A stretch of DNA of 64,000 nucleotides from Actinomycetota bacterium (GCA_004366385.1 SIRU01000046.1:58733-122732); one strand, 5' to 3'; shown: positions 51,465 through 61,800, counted from the stretch's first letter. Numbers and translations: made by a program. Notes: generated from the sequence alone by a model not told the origin.

Positions 51465-51866
51465 TCAGACCGCGTCGTCGAGCTCGAGCTCGAGCACGCC
51501 GCCCGTCGGGAAGCTTGGATCGTCGCCGGTCAGGGCGAGCGCGATCTCCGAGCAGTCCGGCTGGTGGCCGACGGCGGCGACCGGGCCGTCGAGCTCGTCG
51601 ACGGCCTCGCGCAGCGCCTCCGCGGTGGCGCCGGGAGAGAGACGCTCCTCCACCCGCAGCTCGGCGCCGGCCGCGAGGGCGATCTGCTCGGCCGTCTGCC
51701 GCGCCCGCAGGAGCGGGCTCGTGAGCACGACCACCGGCGGCGTCCCGTGGCCCGCGAGCTGCTGCGCCAGGGCGCGGGCCTCCTCGCGCCCACGCTCCGA
51801 GAGCTCCCGCAGATCGTCCGGGTCCCCGCTCACCGCGTGCGCGTGCCTGACCAGGAACACGAGCAT
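51465..51866 (-). CDS. sixA: SixA-type histidine phosphatase
   Basis: A 133-residue member of the histidine phosphatase superfamily: catalytic RHAHAVSG near the N-terminus, LTSPLLRARQTAE, and the second His in VGHQPDCSEIA. SixA removes phosphate from phosphohistidine in signalling or PTS proteins. Length and motifs fit SixA, but small-molecule phosphatases have the same core. It precedes the ABC ATPase by 17 bases on the same strand and is divergent from the PhzF gene. Confidence 0.85.
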   Translation of the reverse strand: MLVFLVRHAHAVSGDPDDLRELSERGREEARALAQQLAGHGTPPVVVLTSPLLRARQTAEQIALAAGAELRVEERLSPGATAEALREAVDELDGPVAAVGHQPDCSEIALALTGDDPSFPTGGVLELELDDAV

Positions 51867-51886
51867 CGCGGGCGAGGATAGCGGGG

Positions 51887-51892
51887 TAGGGT
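51887..51892 (+). promoter_or_regulatory. -10 element TAGGGT, 6 bases before the PhzF-family GTG
   Basis: TAGGGT, then GCGGCG, then GTG at 51899: leaderless arrangement. Confidence 0.5.
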
Positions 51893-51898
51893 GCGGCG

Positions 51899-52735
51899 GT
51901 GGCCGACCTCCGCTACGTCCTCGTGGACGTCTTCACCGACCGTCCGCTCGAGGGCAACCAGCTGGCCGTCTTCACCGACGCGCGGGCGCTCGACGACGCC
52001 ACGATGCAGGCGCTCGCGCTCGAGCTCGGCTTCTCGGAGATCACCTTCGTGCTCCCGCCGGAGGCCGGCGGGCACGCGCGCGTCCGCATCTTCAACCCGC
52101 GTCACGAGATGCCGTTCGCGGGGCACCCCGTCCTCGGGACAGCGTTCGTGCTCGGCGCGCCGCTCCAGCTCGGCGCGATCTCGCTCGAGACCGGCAGCGG
52201 GCTCGTCGAGGTGGCGCTCGAGCGCGACGACTCCGGGCGCATCGTCTTCGGGCGCATGGAGCAGCCGCTGCCCGACGTTCGTCCCTTCGAGGAAGCCGAA
52301 GCCGTGCTCGCCGGGCTCGGCCTCGAGGGCTCGGAGCTTCCGGTCGAGCTGTACGACAACGGCGCGACGCACGTCTTCGTCACGCTTCGAAACGAGGAGG
52401 CGGTGGCGGCGCTCGCCCCCGAGCTCTCCGCGATCGCCCGCTTCGGCGTCACCGGCGTGAACTGCATCGCGGGCTCGGGGACGCGCTGGAAGACGCGCAT
52501 GTTCTGGCCCGACGGCGAGGACGCCGCCACCGGCTCCGCGGCAGGCCCGCTCGCGGTGCACGCGTGCCGGCACGGCCGCGCGGAGTGGGGCGAGTGGCTC
52601 GAGATCTCGCAGGGCGCGGAGATCGGGCGCCCGTCCACGCTGCACGCGCTCGCCGAGGCAGTCGGCGGCGAAGTCACGCGCGTCGCCGTCGGCGGGAGCG
52701 CCGTCGCGGTCGCCCGCGGCGAGTTCCGGCTCTAG
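51899..52735 (+). CDS. PhzF-family isomerase/epimerase
   Basis: A 278-residue protein with two pseudo-symmetric halves. The N-terminal half has DVFTDRPLEGNQLAVFTDA, the likely catalytic Glu in GFSEITFVLP and NPRHEMPFAGHPVLGTA. The second half has GEDAATGSAAGPLAVHACRH. PhzF members isomerise phenazine or other precursors; most genomic copies have unknown substrates, and no phenazine gene is nearby. It overlaps the convergent methyltransferase stop by four bases. Confidence 0.9.
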   Translation: MADLRYVLVDVFTDRPLEGNQLAVFTDARALDDATMQALALELGFSEITFVLPPEAGGHARVRIFNPRHEMPFAGHPVLGTAFVLGAPLQLGAISLETGSGLVEVALERDDSGRIVFGRMEQPLPDVRPFEEAEAVLAGLGLEGSELPVELYDNGATHVFVTLRNEEAVAALAPELSAIARFGVTGVNCIAGSGTRWKTRMFWPDGEDAATGSAAGPLAVHACRHGRAEWGEWLEISQGAEIGRPSTLHALAEAVGGEVTRVAVGGSAVAVARGEFRL

Positions 52736-53718
52736 GAGGCCCGCGCGAAGCGGTAGTGCGAGACCATCCACTCGCGTCCGGAGCGGTACCCGAAGAGCTC
52801 GGCGCAGGCCATGAAGAACACGCGCCACATCGATAGCCGCCTCCGTGCGTCGTCGCGGCCGTACGTGCGCGCGAGGACCGGGAGCACCGCGTCGCGTGCC
52901 GCGTCGAGCCGCTCCAGCCACGCCTCGGCGGTCCGCTCGTAGTGCGTCCCGTCGAGCACCCAGTCCGCCTCGAGCGCGAGCCCGCGTGCGAGGGAGGGCA
53001 GGAGGTCGTGCGACGGCATCGTGCCTGCGGTGAAGAAGTTCCGCGCCATCCAGCCCGACTCGAAGGCGTAGGCGTGCTCGCGGTGGGAGAAGACGTGGAC
53101 GAAGAGCTTGCCGCCGGGCTCGAGCCAGCCGGCGATCCTGCCCAGGAGCTCCTCGTAGTTCCGCGCGTGCTCGAGCATCTCCACGGAGAGCACGCGGTCG
53201 AACCGGCGCTCCGGCTCGAAGGTGCTCACGTCCGCGAGGCGCGTCTCGACGTTCACGAGCCCCCGCGCGAAGGCCTGCTCGCGGACGAACGCCTGCTGCG
53301 TCCGCGAGTTCGAGACGGCGAGCACCCGCGACGACGGGTGGCGCTCGGCGAGCCAGAAGGTGAGCGAGCCCCAGCCGCAGCCGAGGTCGAGCAGCTCCAT
53401 CCCGTCCTCGACCTCCGCCCGCTCACAGGTCAGGGCGAGCATCGCCTCCTCCGCCTGCGCGAGGCTCGAGACACCCGCTGGCCAGTGGCAGCACGAGTAC
53501 TTGAGCCTGGGGCCGAGCACGAGCCGGAAGAAGTCGACGGGGAGCTCGTAGTGCTGCTCATTCGGCTTCTCGACCCGCTCGGCGATGCGCGAGCGGCCGA
53601 GCTCCGCGAGGAAGGCCTGCCGCCTCGCCTCTCCGCCGCGCCGCTCCCGCGCGAGCCGGCGCGCGCAGTTGACCCGGATCGCGCGCCGGACGACGGGATC
53701 CGGGACGAGCCCGAGCAC
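52732..53718 (-). CDS. Cyclopropane-fatty-acid-synthase-like methyltransferase
   Basis: A 328-residue S-adenosylmethionine methyltransferase. Before the core comes NEQHYELPVDFFRLVLGPRL with KYSCCHWPAG, the CFA family's start. The SAM motif is MELLDLGCGWGSLTFWLAE and the later motif VEMLEHARNYEELL. It ends with a helix-rich tail ending SHYRFARAS. It probably modifies lipid acyl chains (cyclopropane or methyl branch), though some relatives act on other substrates. GTG 53718 lies two bases after the PfkB stop, so the two are coupled. Confidence 0.88.
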   Translation of the reverse strand: MLGLVPDPVVRRAIRVNCARRLARERRGGEARRQAFLAELGRSRIAERVEKPNEQHYELPVDFFRLVLGPRLKYSCCHWPAGVSSLAQAEEAMLALTCERAEVEDGMELLDLGCGWGSLTFWLAERHPSSRVLAVSNSRTQQAFVREQAFARGLVNVETRLADVSTFEPERRFDRVLSVEMLEHARNYEELLGRIAGWLEPGGKLFVHVFSHREHAYAFESGWMARNFFTAGTMPSHDLLPSLARGLALEADWVLDGTHYERTAEAWLERLDAARDAVLPVLARTYGRDDARRRLSMWRVFFMACAELFGYRSGREWMVSHYRFARAS

Positions 53719-53720
53719 GT

Positions 53721-54518
53721 TCAGGGGCTTGCGAGAAACGACGCCACGGTGTCCGTCGCCGCGCGCGTCGCCTCGACCGGGCCCGCGCCGGCGATGCGCG
53801 CGGTGAGGTAGCCGACCGAGAACGTGTCCCCGGCCCCCGAGGGGTCGGCCGGCCGGTCGATCATGCGGGCGGCGACGTGCTCGACGAGCTCGGGCGTGAC
53901 GACGTACGCGCCTTGCGATCCGAGCGTGAGCACCACCTCGGGAATGTCGAGGGCGCGCAGGCTCTCGGGCTCGGCGCTCCCGACCAGCGTCTCCGCCTCC
54001 TCGTCGTTCAGCTTGAGCACGGTGACGTGGCGGAGCACGTCCCCGATCTCGCCGTCCGTCCGTAGATCGCCGAGGTCGGGGAGGCGGACGAGGCCCTGCG
54101 CGTCGACGAGCAGCCGGCGCCCGTCGCGCGCCAGCGCTGCGAGCGTCTCGTCCGGGAAGTCGGTGCGCGTGAGCGCGCACACGTTCACCCAGGCTGCGTC
54201 TCCCGCGGCCTCGATGCTGCGCTCCGCCGTCCACGCGTCGCCGACGGCGTCCTGGCTCATGATCCGTCGGTCGCCCTCGTAGTGGAAGCTGTACGCCGTC
54301 GTCTTCGAGGACTCGTACCACGTCACCGGGAGCCCGAACGCCTCGAGTGGGGGGAGGAGCAGCCCGCGGTCGCCGGTCGAGCAGGCGGCGGCGACGCGCG
54401 CGTCGGCGCCGAGGCGCGCGAGCGCCCTGGCCGCGTAGAAGACGCCGCCCCCCGGGCGCGGGTCGGCGCCCGCGACGACGTCGCGCGTGAGGTTCCCCAT
54501 GGCGGCGATGGCGGTCAT
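53721..54518 (-). CDS. PfkB-family carbohydrate/nucleoside kinase
   Basis: A 265-residue ribokinase-fold enzyme: GNLTRDVVAGADPRPGGGVFYAA at the start (the sugar-binding GG) and the catalytic DPSGAGDTFSVGYLTARIA near the end. Members phosphorylate sugars or nucleosides. Its ATG overlaps the stop of the NCS1 permease gene (ATGA), which suggests it phosphorylates the compound the permease imports, such as a nucleoside. This pairing is inference. Confidence 0.88.
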   Translation of the reverse strand: MTAIAAMGNLTRDVVAGADPRPGGGVFYAARALARLGADARVAAACSTGDRGLLLPPLEAFGLPVTWYESSKTTAYSFHYEGDRRIMSQDAVGDAWTAERSIEAAGDAAWVNVCALTRTDFPDETLAALARDGRRLLVDAQGLVRLPDLGDLRTDGEIGDVLRHVTVLKLNDEEAETLVGSAEPESLRALDIPEVVLTLGSQGAYVVTPELVEHVAARMIDRPADPSGAGDTFSVGYLTARIAGAGPVEATRAATDTVASFLASP

Positions 54519-55879
54519 GTGGCGGCGGCTCCGGACTCCGAGCGGCGTGACACTAGCGCGACCGCGCCGGCGATCGCGAAGGAGGCGGCGAAGGCGGGGA
54601 CGGTAGCGCCGATCTCCCACTCAGGCGGGTCGAGCCGCCCGACGAGGTCGACCCACCAGCCCGGCCCGGTCGGGTACAGCCACTGGTAGAGCGCGAACCC
54701 CGCGAGCCACGCCGCCACGAGCCCGGGGCGCCACGCGGGCGCCCCGAAGACGTCGGCGGGCGCGTAGCGCGCGCCGTGCGCGAGCCAGTGCGCGAGCAGC
54801 ACCGCGAAGAGCGGGACGAACACCGATCCGAGGAGGAGCAGGAAGCTCTGGTAGCTGACCAGGTCGATCACGAGCGCGCCCGCCACGGCTGCTGCCGTCA
54901 CCAGAGCGACGAGCAGCGGCTGCGGCGCCCGGGGCACGAGGTTCTGGAGCGAGACCGAGGCCGAGTAGACGTTCGCGAACGCCTCGTCCGTCTCCGTGAC
55001 GAGCAGCGCGAAGAGCGCCAGCACGGCGGCCAGGCCGCCGGCGACCACGGCGGCGGGCAGCTCGGCGGGGTCGCCGAGGTCGCGCGAGAGCACGAGGACG
55101 ACCCCGAGCGCGAGGAGCCACGCGTCCGGGACGAGGTAGCCGAGCCCGGTGCCGAGCCCGCCCGCGCGTCTCGTCGTCGAGAAGCGCGTGTAGTCGGCCG
55201 CGTACGGGATCCACGAGACCGTGATCGCGACCACCACGTCCGCTCCCTGCCAGACGGTGAGCCCGCCTTCGCCCGGCTGGTCCCAGAGCGCGCCGAGGTC
55301 GGCGCCGTCGAGTGCCCACCACGTGAGGTAGACGAGCGCCAGGGGCACCGCCCAGATCGCGATGCGGCGGACGAACCGCCGCACGAACCCGATCGGCCCG
55401 AGCAGCGCGAAGACGAGCGCGACCGCCCCGAAGGCAAGCGTCCACAGCCACTGCGCGTGGAACCCGAAGAGCTCGTCCGAGAGCGCGGCGGCCGCGGTGG
55501 CGATGATGAGAAGCTCGAAGATCGACCAGCCGAGGCCCTGGAGCACGTTGACCCCGGTCGGCAGGTACGAGCCGCGGCGGCCGAGCGGCGCGCGCATGAG
55601 CACCATCCCGGGGACGCGCGCGTCCGTCCCGATCGCGCCCGCGACGCCGAGCATCAGGTTCCCCACGAGGCAGCCGAGCGCGATCGCGAGCAGCGCCTCC
55701 GGCAGCGAGAGCGCAGGCACGAGCACCGCGCCGGCGACGATCACCAGCAGCGACACGCCGAGGTTCCCCCACAGCAGCCCGGTGTCGAGCAGGCCGAGAA
55801 CGCGCAGCCGCTCCGGGACCGGCTCGATGCCCCAGCTGCCCTCGATCCTCTCCTGCTCGACTCCTCCTGGCCCGGCCAT
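54515..55879 (-). CDS. NCS1-family purine/pyrimidine permease (CodB-like)
   Basis: A 454-residue transporter with about twelve helices. The N-terminus reads IEGSWGIEPVPERLR, followed by the NCS1 pattern WGNLGVSLLVIVAGAVLVPA in helix 1, then LPTGVNVLQGLGWSIFELLII and VVVAITVSWIPYAADYTRF. The family brings in nucleobases or related compounds with cations. It overlaps the PfkB kinase behind. An operon of three genes (permease, kinase, methyltransferase) seems likely. Confidence 0.9.
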   Translation of the reverse strand: MAGPGGVEQERIEGSWGIEPVPERLRVLGLLDTGLLWGNLGVSLLVIVAGAVLVPALSLPEALLAIALGCLVGNLMLGVAGAIGTDARVPGMVLMRAPLGRRGSYLPTGVNVLQGLGWSIFELLIIATAAAALSDELFGFHAQWLWTLAFGAVALVFALLGPIGFVRRFVRRIAIWAVPLALVYLTWWALDGADLGALWDQPGEGGLTVWQGADVVVAITVSWIPYAADYTRFSTTRRAGGLGTGLGYLVPDAWLLALGVVLVLSRDLGDPAELPAAVVAGGLAAVLALFALLVTETDEAFANVYSASVSLQNLVPRAPQPLLVALVTAAAVAGALVIDLVSYQSFLLLLGSVFVPLFAVLLAHWLAHGARYAPADVFGAPAWRPGLVAAWLAGFALYQWLYPTGPGWWVDLVGRLDPPEWEIGATVPAFAASFAIAGAVALVSRRSESGAAAT

Positions 55880-55913
55880 GGGCGGGTGAGCGTATCCGTG
55901 GGAGAATGCGGCC

Positions 55914-56645
55914 GTGATCCCGCGCTACTTCATCGTCGCGGAGCGCGATCACGACATCCAGAACCCGCTCTCCGCCGAGAAGCTCAGACTGCTCGGGGAG
56001 CGGCTGCGGCTCGGGCCCGAGACGCGCGTGCTCGACGTCGCCTCGGGGCGGGGCGGCCCGGCGCTGCTGCTCGCCCGCGAGCTCGGCTGCTCGGTCGAGG
56101 GGATCGAGATCGCTCCCGAGTTCCACGCGGTCGCGGTCGAGCGCGCGCAGGCGGCCGGCCTGGCGGAACGCGTGACCTTCCGGCTCGGCGACGCGTCGCA
56201 GGAGGAGCTGGGCGAGGGCTGGGACGTCGCCCTGTGCCTCGGCGCGAGCTTCGTCTGGGGCGGGCTCGCGGGCACGCTCGACGCGCTCGAGCCGGTCGTG
56301 CGGCCGGGCGGCCACGTCGTCGTCGGCGAGCCGTTCTGGCGGAAGCTGCCGCTGCCGGAGGACTACGACGAGCGCGGCGAGCCGTTCACGACCCTCGAGG
56401 GCACCGTCGCGATCCTCGAGACGGGCTCCCTCCGCTGCGTCTCGGTCATCGCCTCCTCCGAGGACGACTTCGACCGCTACGAGACGCTGCACTGGCGCGC
56501 GGTCGAGGAGTGGCTCGCGGAGAACGGCGACGACCCGGGTGCGGCCGAGATCCACGAGTGGCACGGGCGGGCGAAGCGCACGTACCTGCGACACGGGCGC
56601 GACCACCTCGGCTGGGCGCTCTTCGTCGGCTGGAAGGCGGGGTAG
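55914..56645 (+). CDS. Class I SAM-dependent methyltransferase
   Basis: A 243-residue protein with SAM motif VLDVASGRGGPALLLARELG, followed by VEGIEIAPEFHAVAVERAQA and the later motif RPGGHVVVGEPFW. It begins VIPRYFIVAERDHDIQNPLS, as in small UbiE-type methyltransferases. Substrate unknown. GAGAAT lies six bases before the GTG, a weak version of the leaderless pattern. It ends two bases before helD. Confidence 0.87.
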   Translation: MIPRYFIVAERDHDIQNPLSAEKLRLLGERLRLGPETRVLDVASGRGGPALLLARELGCSVEGIEIAPEFHAVAVERAQAAGLAERVTFRLGDASQEELGEGWDVALCLGASFVWGGLAGTLDALEPVVRPGGHVVVGEPFWRKLPLPEDYDERGEPFTTLEGTVAILETGSLRCVSVIASSEDDFDRYETLHWRAVEEWLAENGDDPGAAEIHEWHGRAKRTYLRHGRDHLGWALFVGWKAG

Positions 56646-56647
56646 CG

Positions 56648-58609
56648 ATGGCGCACCCGGACCTCCCTGTCGAGCAGGCCTACCTCGACCACGCGTACGA
56701 GTGCCTCGAGGAGATGCGCCGGGCGCTGCAACGGACGGTCGACGCCGCGGCGATCGGCGCCGACGGCGCGTCGGTCTCCCTCGACCAGGCGTACGCATGG
56801 GTGAACCGGCGTCTGGCGGCGTACGAGGCTGCGGAGCAGATCCTCTGCTTCGGGCGCATCGACGTCGACTCGGTCGAGGACTCGCTCTACGTCGGGCGGC
56901 GGTGGGTGCACGACGACGACGGCGTGCTCGTCGTCAACTGGCAGGCGCCGGCCGCGCGGCCCTTCTACACGGCGACGCCCGCCGAGCCGCACGGCGTCAC
57001 GCTCCGCCGCCGCTTCCGGCTGCGCGGCCGCACGCTCACCGGCATCAGCGACGAGGCGCTCGACGGCTCGCTCGAGGACGCGGCGGCCTCGGTCGACGAC
57101 TTCCTGCTGGAGGAGCTGGAGCGTGCCCGCGACTCGCGGATGCGCGACATCGTCGCGACGATCCAGGCCGACCAGTACGGCCTCATCGCGCGCAGCCCGG
57201 AGCCGCCGCTCGTGATCCAGGGCGGGCCGGGGACGGGGAAGACGGCGGTGGGGCTGCATCGCGCGTCGTACCTCCTGTTCTCGCACCGCGAGGAGCTCCG
57301 GCGCGTGCTCGTCGTCGGGCCGAGCCCGGTCTTCATGGACTACGTCTCGCACGTGCTGCCCGCGCTCGGGGAGGACGCCGTCGACCAGCGCGCGGTCGCC
57401 GAGCTGGTGGAGGGGGCGGAGGTGAAGCTCTCCGACCCGCCGCAGGTGGAGCGCCTGAAGGCCGACCCGCGTCTCGCCGAGGTCGTGCGCCGCGCGGTCG
57501 AGCTGCGCTCACGGGGAGAGCCGCGGGAGCTCGTCGTGCGGATGGAGGGGCACTTCGTCGGCGTGCGCGAGCGCGAGGTGGCGGAGCTGCTCGAGCGGGT
57601 GCGGGTCGAGCTCGGGCTGTCGGCGGCGGCGCGCGAGCGCTTCCGGATGGACGTCCTCCGGCGCTTCTACGCGGACTACGGGGCCACGCTCGGCGGGCTC
57701 GCGGTGCGCGCCTTCGACGAGGTCGAGCGCTCGCTGCGCAAGGACAACGTGCTTTCGGGGTTCCTCGACGCGGTGTGGCCGGCGCCGAAGCCGGAGCGGC
57801 TCGTCCGGTCGCTCCTGTCCTCGCGCGAGCGGCTGGCCGAGGCGGCCGACGGCTTGCTCGACGACGACGAGCAGCGGCTGCTCCGTCGGGCGCGGAGCGG
57901 CTGGAGCGCGGCCGACCTCCCGCTACTGGACGAGGCGCGTGAGCTGCTTCTCGGCCCGCCTGACCGGTACGGCCACGTGATCGTGGACGAGGCGCAGGAC
58001 CTCACGCCGATGGAGCTGCGGATGATCGCGCGGCGGGCTCTCGGCGGCTTCACGATCCTCGGTGACGTGGCGCAGGCCACCGGGCCGGTGCCGTACGTGC
58101 GCTGGGGCGAGGTTCTCTCACAGCTCCCGGGCGGCGAGCACGCGGAGGTCGAGGAGCTCCGTCACGCGTACCGCGTGCCGCGCGAGATCATGGCGCTCGC
58201 CCTCCCGCTGCTCGAGCACATCGCGCCGGACGTCGAGCCGCCGGTCGCGTACCGCTCCGGTGCCGAGCCGCCGCGGATCGTCGCAGCCGACGCGCCGCTC
58301 GACGCAGCGTTCGCGGAGGCGGCGGAGCTCGCAGGGGAGGAGGGCCTGCTCGCGGTGATCGCGCCGCCGTCGCTGCGAGGCGACGCGGAGGCGGCGCTCT
58401 TCGACGACACGCGGATCTCGGTCCTCACGCCGCGCGAGGCGAAGGGCATGGAGTTCGACCACGTGCTCGTCGTCGAGCCGGCGGCGATCGTGGAGGAGTC
58501 CGTCGGCGGGACGGGCCTGCGCGAGCTCTACGTCGCGCTCACGCGCCCGACGACGACGCTCGTGATCGTCCACGCGCGCCCGCTCCCGCCCGAGCTCGGC
58601 CTCGCCTGA
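56648..58609 (+). CDS. helD: HelD-like UvrD/Rep family helicase
   Basis: A 653-residue superfamily 1 ATPase of the HelD type, which removes stalled RNA polymerase. An N-terminal arm (about 1-110) includes coiled-coil EQAYLDHAYECLEEMRRALQ; Walker A is GGPGTGKT at 192-199; an insertion domain covers about 250-420; motif II is VIVDEAQDLTPMEL; motif III is GDVAQATG; the final motif VI is LYVALTRPTTTLVIV. Length fits the actinobacterial HelD class II. It starts two bases after the methyltransferase stop. A terminator follows at 58781. Confidence 0.92.
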   Translation: MAHPDLPVEQAYLDHAYECLEEMRRALQRTVDAAAIGADGASVSLDQAYAWVNRRLAAYEAAEQILCFGRIDVDSVEDSLYVGRRWVHDDDGVLVVNWQAPAARPFYTATPAEPHGVTLRRRFRLRGRTLTGISDEALDGSLEDAAASVDDFLLEELERARDSRMRDIVATIQADQYGLIARSPEPPLVIQGGPGTGKTAVGLHRASYLLFSHREELRRVLVVGPSPVFMDYVSHVLPALGEDAVDQRAVAELVEGAEVKLSDPPQVERLKADPRLAEVVRRAVELRSRGEPRELVVRMEGHFVGVREREVAELLERVRVELGLSAAARERFRMDVLRRFYADYGATLGGLAVRAFDEVERSLRKDNVLSGFLDAVWPAPKPERLVRSLLSSRERLAEAADGLLDDDEQRLLRRARSGWSAADLPLLDEARELLLGPPDRYGHVIVDEAQDLTPMELRMIARRALGGFTILGDVAQATGPVPYVRWGEVLSQLPGGEHAEVEELRHAYRVPREIMALALPLLEHIAPDVEPPVAYRSGAEPPRIVAADAPLDAAFAEAAELAGEEGLLAVIAPPSLRGDAEAALFDDTRISVLTPREAKGMEFDHVLVVEPAAIVEESVGGTGLRELYVALTRPTTTLVIVHARPLPPELGLA

Positions 58610-58620
58610 GCGCGCGCCCA

Positions 58621-58637
58621 CCGGTGTCAGACACCGG
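58621..58637. repeat. Inverted-repeat copy, first: CCGGTGTCAGACACCGG
   Basis: A 17-base palindrome 11 bases after the helD stop. It is the reverse complement of the core of the terminator at 58781-58803, so the gap between helD and aconitase holds the same element in both orientations, one probably serving each strand. Confidence 0.6.
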
Positions 58638-58780
58638 GCGGGCGTCTCCTGCGGACACGGCCGCATCCGCCACGGCCCAAGAGGTCGCCTGCCAACGGTA
58701 GTGCCGCGCTTCGAGCCGTGTTCGCATCCTCGGCCTGTGGATGAGTTGTCACGGAATCGTGACCGAGCGCTCTTGACAAG

Positions 58781-58803
58781 ACCGGTGTCTGACACCGGTT
58801 TTT
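58781..58803 (+). terminator. Intrinsic terminator for helD
   Basis: ACCGGTGTC (58781-58789), one base, then GACACCGGT (58791-58799), running into TTTTT (58799-58803). The most complete intrinsic terminator in this part of the window. Confidence 0.8.
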
Positions 58804-58822
58804 ATGTTTCGACTGCGGCCGG

Positions 58823-61800
58823 TCAGGAGGCGAGCAGCCGCCGCAGCACGTACGGGAGGATCCCGCCGTGGCGGAGGTACTCGCGCTCGCGGGGGGTGTC
58901 GAGCCGGACACGGGCGCGGAAACGGACAGCGTCCGCTCGCACCGTGACTTCGCTCGCCTCGCCGCCGTCGAGCCCCTCGAACGAGAACGTCTCGCGCCCC
59001 GTGAGCCCGAGCGACTCCCGGCTCTCCCCGCCCGTGAACTGGAGCGGGAGCACGCCCATCATGAGCAGGTTCGAGCGGTGGATCCGCTCGTAGCTCTCCG
59101 CGATCACCGCCCGCACGCCGAGGAGCCGCGGCCCCTTCGCCGCCCAGTCGCGCGACGAGCCCGAGCCGTACTCCTTGCCGGCGAGCACGACGAGCGGGAC
59201 GCCCTCCGCGCGGTAGCGCTCCGCGACCTCGTAGATCGTCCCCTCGTCACCCGAGGGCAGGTGCACCGTCCACGTCCCCTCCGACCCGGGCACGAGCAAG
59301 TTCCGGAGACGCACGTTCGCGAACGTCCCGCGCACCATGACCTCGTGGTTGCCGCGCCGTGAGCCGTAGGAGTTGAAGTCCTTGCGCTCGACGCCGTTCT
59401 CGATCAGGTAGCGGCCCGCCGGCGAATCGGGCCGGATCGCTCCGGCCGGGGAGATGTGGTCCGTCGTCACCGAGTCGCCGATCGAGACCAGGCAGCGCGC
59501 GCCCGCGACGTCGTCCACCGGCTCCGGCTCGGGAGGCATCCCGTCGAAGTACGGCGGCCGGCGCACGTACGTCGAGGCGGCATCCCAGGCGAAGAGCTCG
59601 CCCTCGGGCATCGGCAGCGAGCGCCACGTCTCGTCACCCGCGTACACGTCCGCGTACGTCTCGCGGAACATCTCCTCGCCGATCGAGCCGGCGACCGTCT
59701 CGCGCACCTCCTCGGGCGACGGCCAGAGGTCGGAGAGGTACACGTCCTCGCCGTCCGAGCCCACGCCGAGCGGCTCGGTCGCGAGGTCGAGGTCCATTCG
59801 CCCGGCGAGCGCGTACGCGACCACGAGCGGCGGCGAGGCGAGGTAGTTCGCCTTCACCTCGCCGTGGATGCGCGCCTCGAAGTTGCGGTTCCCGGAGAGC
59901 ACCGCGCAGACGACGAGGTCGCCTTCTGCGACTGCCTGCGAGATCGGCGCCGGCAGCGGCCCCGAGTTCCCGATGCACGTCGTGCAGCCGTAGCCGACCG
60001 TGTGGAAACCGAGCTCCTCCAGGTAGGGAGTGAGGCCCGCCCGGTCGTAGTACTGCGTGACCACCTTGGAGCCGGGCGCGAGGCTCGACTTCACCCACGG
60101 CTTGCGCGCGAGGCCGCGCTCCACGGCCTTCTTCGCCAGGAGGCCCGCCGCGACCATCACGGCCGGGTTCGACGTGTTCGTGCAGGACGTGATCGCGGCG
60201 ATCACGACCGAGCCGTGCTCGAGCTCGAACGTCTCGCCGTCCATGGTCACGGTGTGCGCGGTTGCCTCCGCGAGGACGACCGGCGGCGTGGTCGAGATCA
60301 CGGCGCCCTCCGACGGCGGTGAGTGCCCCGGCGCGACATCCGACGGCGGGTCGCTGGCCGGGAACGACTCGGCGACCGCCTCGTCGTGCGCGTTCCCGTA
60401 GTCGATGCCGAAGCTCGGGAGCGAGTCGAGGAACGCCTGCTTCGCCTCCCGCAGCGGCACGCGGTCCTGCGGCCGCCGCGGCCCGGCGAGCGACGGCTCC
60501 ACCGAGGAGAGGTCGAGCTCGACGATCTGCGAGTACGTCGGCGGCTCGTCCGGGTCGTGCCAGAGTGCGTTCTCCTTGCAGTACGCCTCGACGAGCGCGA
60601 CCCGTTCGTCCGACCGCCCCGTCAGCCGTAGATAGCGGAGCGTCTCCTCGTCCACGGGGAAGAAGCCGCAGGTGGCGCCGTACTCCGGCGACATGTTCCC
60701 GATGGTCGCGCGATCTGCCAGCGGCAAGGTCGCGAGCCCGTGCCCGAAGTACTCGACGAACTTCCCGACGACGCCGGTCTCGCGCAGGATCTGCGTGACC
60801 GTGAGGACGAGGTCGGTCGCGGTCGCGCCCTCCGGCAGCGCGCCCATGAGCTTGAAGCCGACCACCTGCGGGACGAGCATCGAGATCGGCTCGCCCAGCA
60901 TCGCGGCCTCCGCCTCGATCCCGCCGACCCCCCAGCCGAGCACGCCGAGTCCGTTGATCATCGTCGTGTGCGAGTCCGTCCCGACGAGCGTGTCGGGGAA
61001 CGCGCGGCCGCCCCGCTCCTCGACGACCCGCGCGAGGTACTCGAGGTTGACCTGGTGGACGATCCCGGTCGACGGCGGCACCACCTTGAACCCCTCGAAC
61101 GCGCGCTGGCCCCAGCGCAGGAACGCGTAGCGCTCGCGGTTCCGCTGGAACTCGAGCTCGGCGTTCCGGAAGATCGCCAGCCGGGTCGCGTACTCGTCCA
61201 CCTGCACCGAGTGGTCGATCACGAGCTCGACCGGCAGCAGCGGGTTGATCCGTGCGGGGTCGCCGCCGAGGTCGGCCATCGCGTTCCGCATCGCGGCGAG
61301 GTCGACGACGGCCGGCACGCCGGTGAAGTCCTGGAGCAGCACGCGCCCGGGCATGAACGAGATCTCCTGCGAGGGCTCGGCGCTCGCGACCCAGCGCGCG
61401 ACCGCCTCGACGTCCGCGCTCGTCACCGTCACGCCGTCCTCGTTCCGCAGCACGTTCTCGAGCAGGACGCGCAGCGTGTACGGCAGCCGCTGCACGTCGA
61501 ACCGCTCCTGGAGCGCGCCGATGCGGAAGACCTCGAGCTCGCGCCCTCCGACCGAGAGGGTCCCGCGCGCACCGAAGGAGTCCGGGTGGACCATGCTCCT
61601 CGATTCAAGCAGCTTCGACATGCCGCGCTCCGTCAGGGACGGCTGCCGCGGGTCGAAGTGCCGCGCGACCGCGCCCGCGTACGGCTTGCCGACGCGCCAC
61701 GCGTAGCGCGCGAAGCCCTCGTCGCGCACCGGCCGGAGGTCCTCGGTGTACGGGTCGAGCACGTGCTGGCGCCCGACCTTCCGCGCGGAGTTGAAGAACG

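Noticed and set aside
58773..58812. TTGACA near 58773 as a promoter
   Set aside because: No -10 hexamer at 16-18 bases, and the helD terminator hairpin occupies the spacer.
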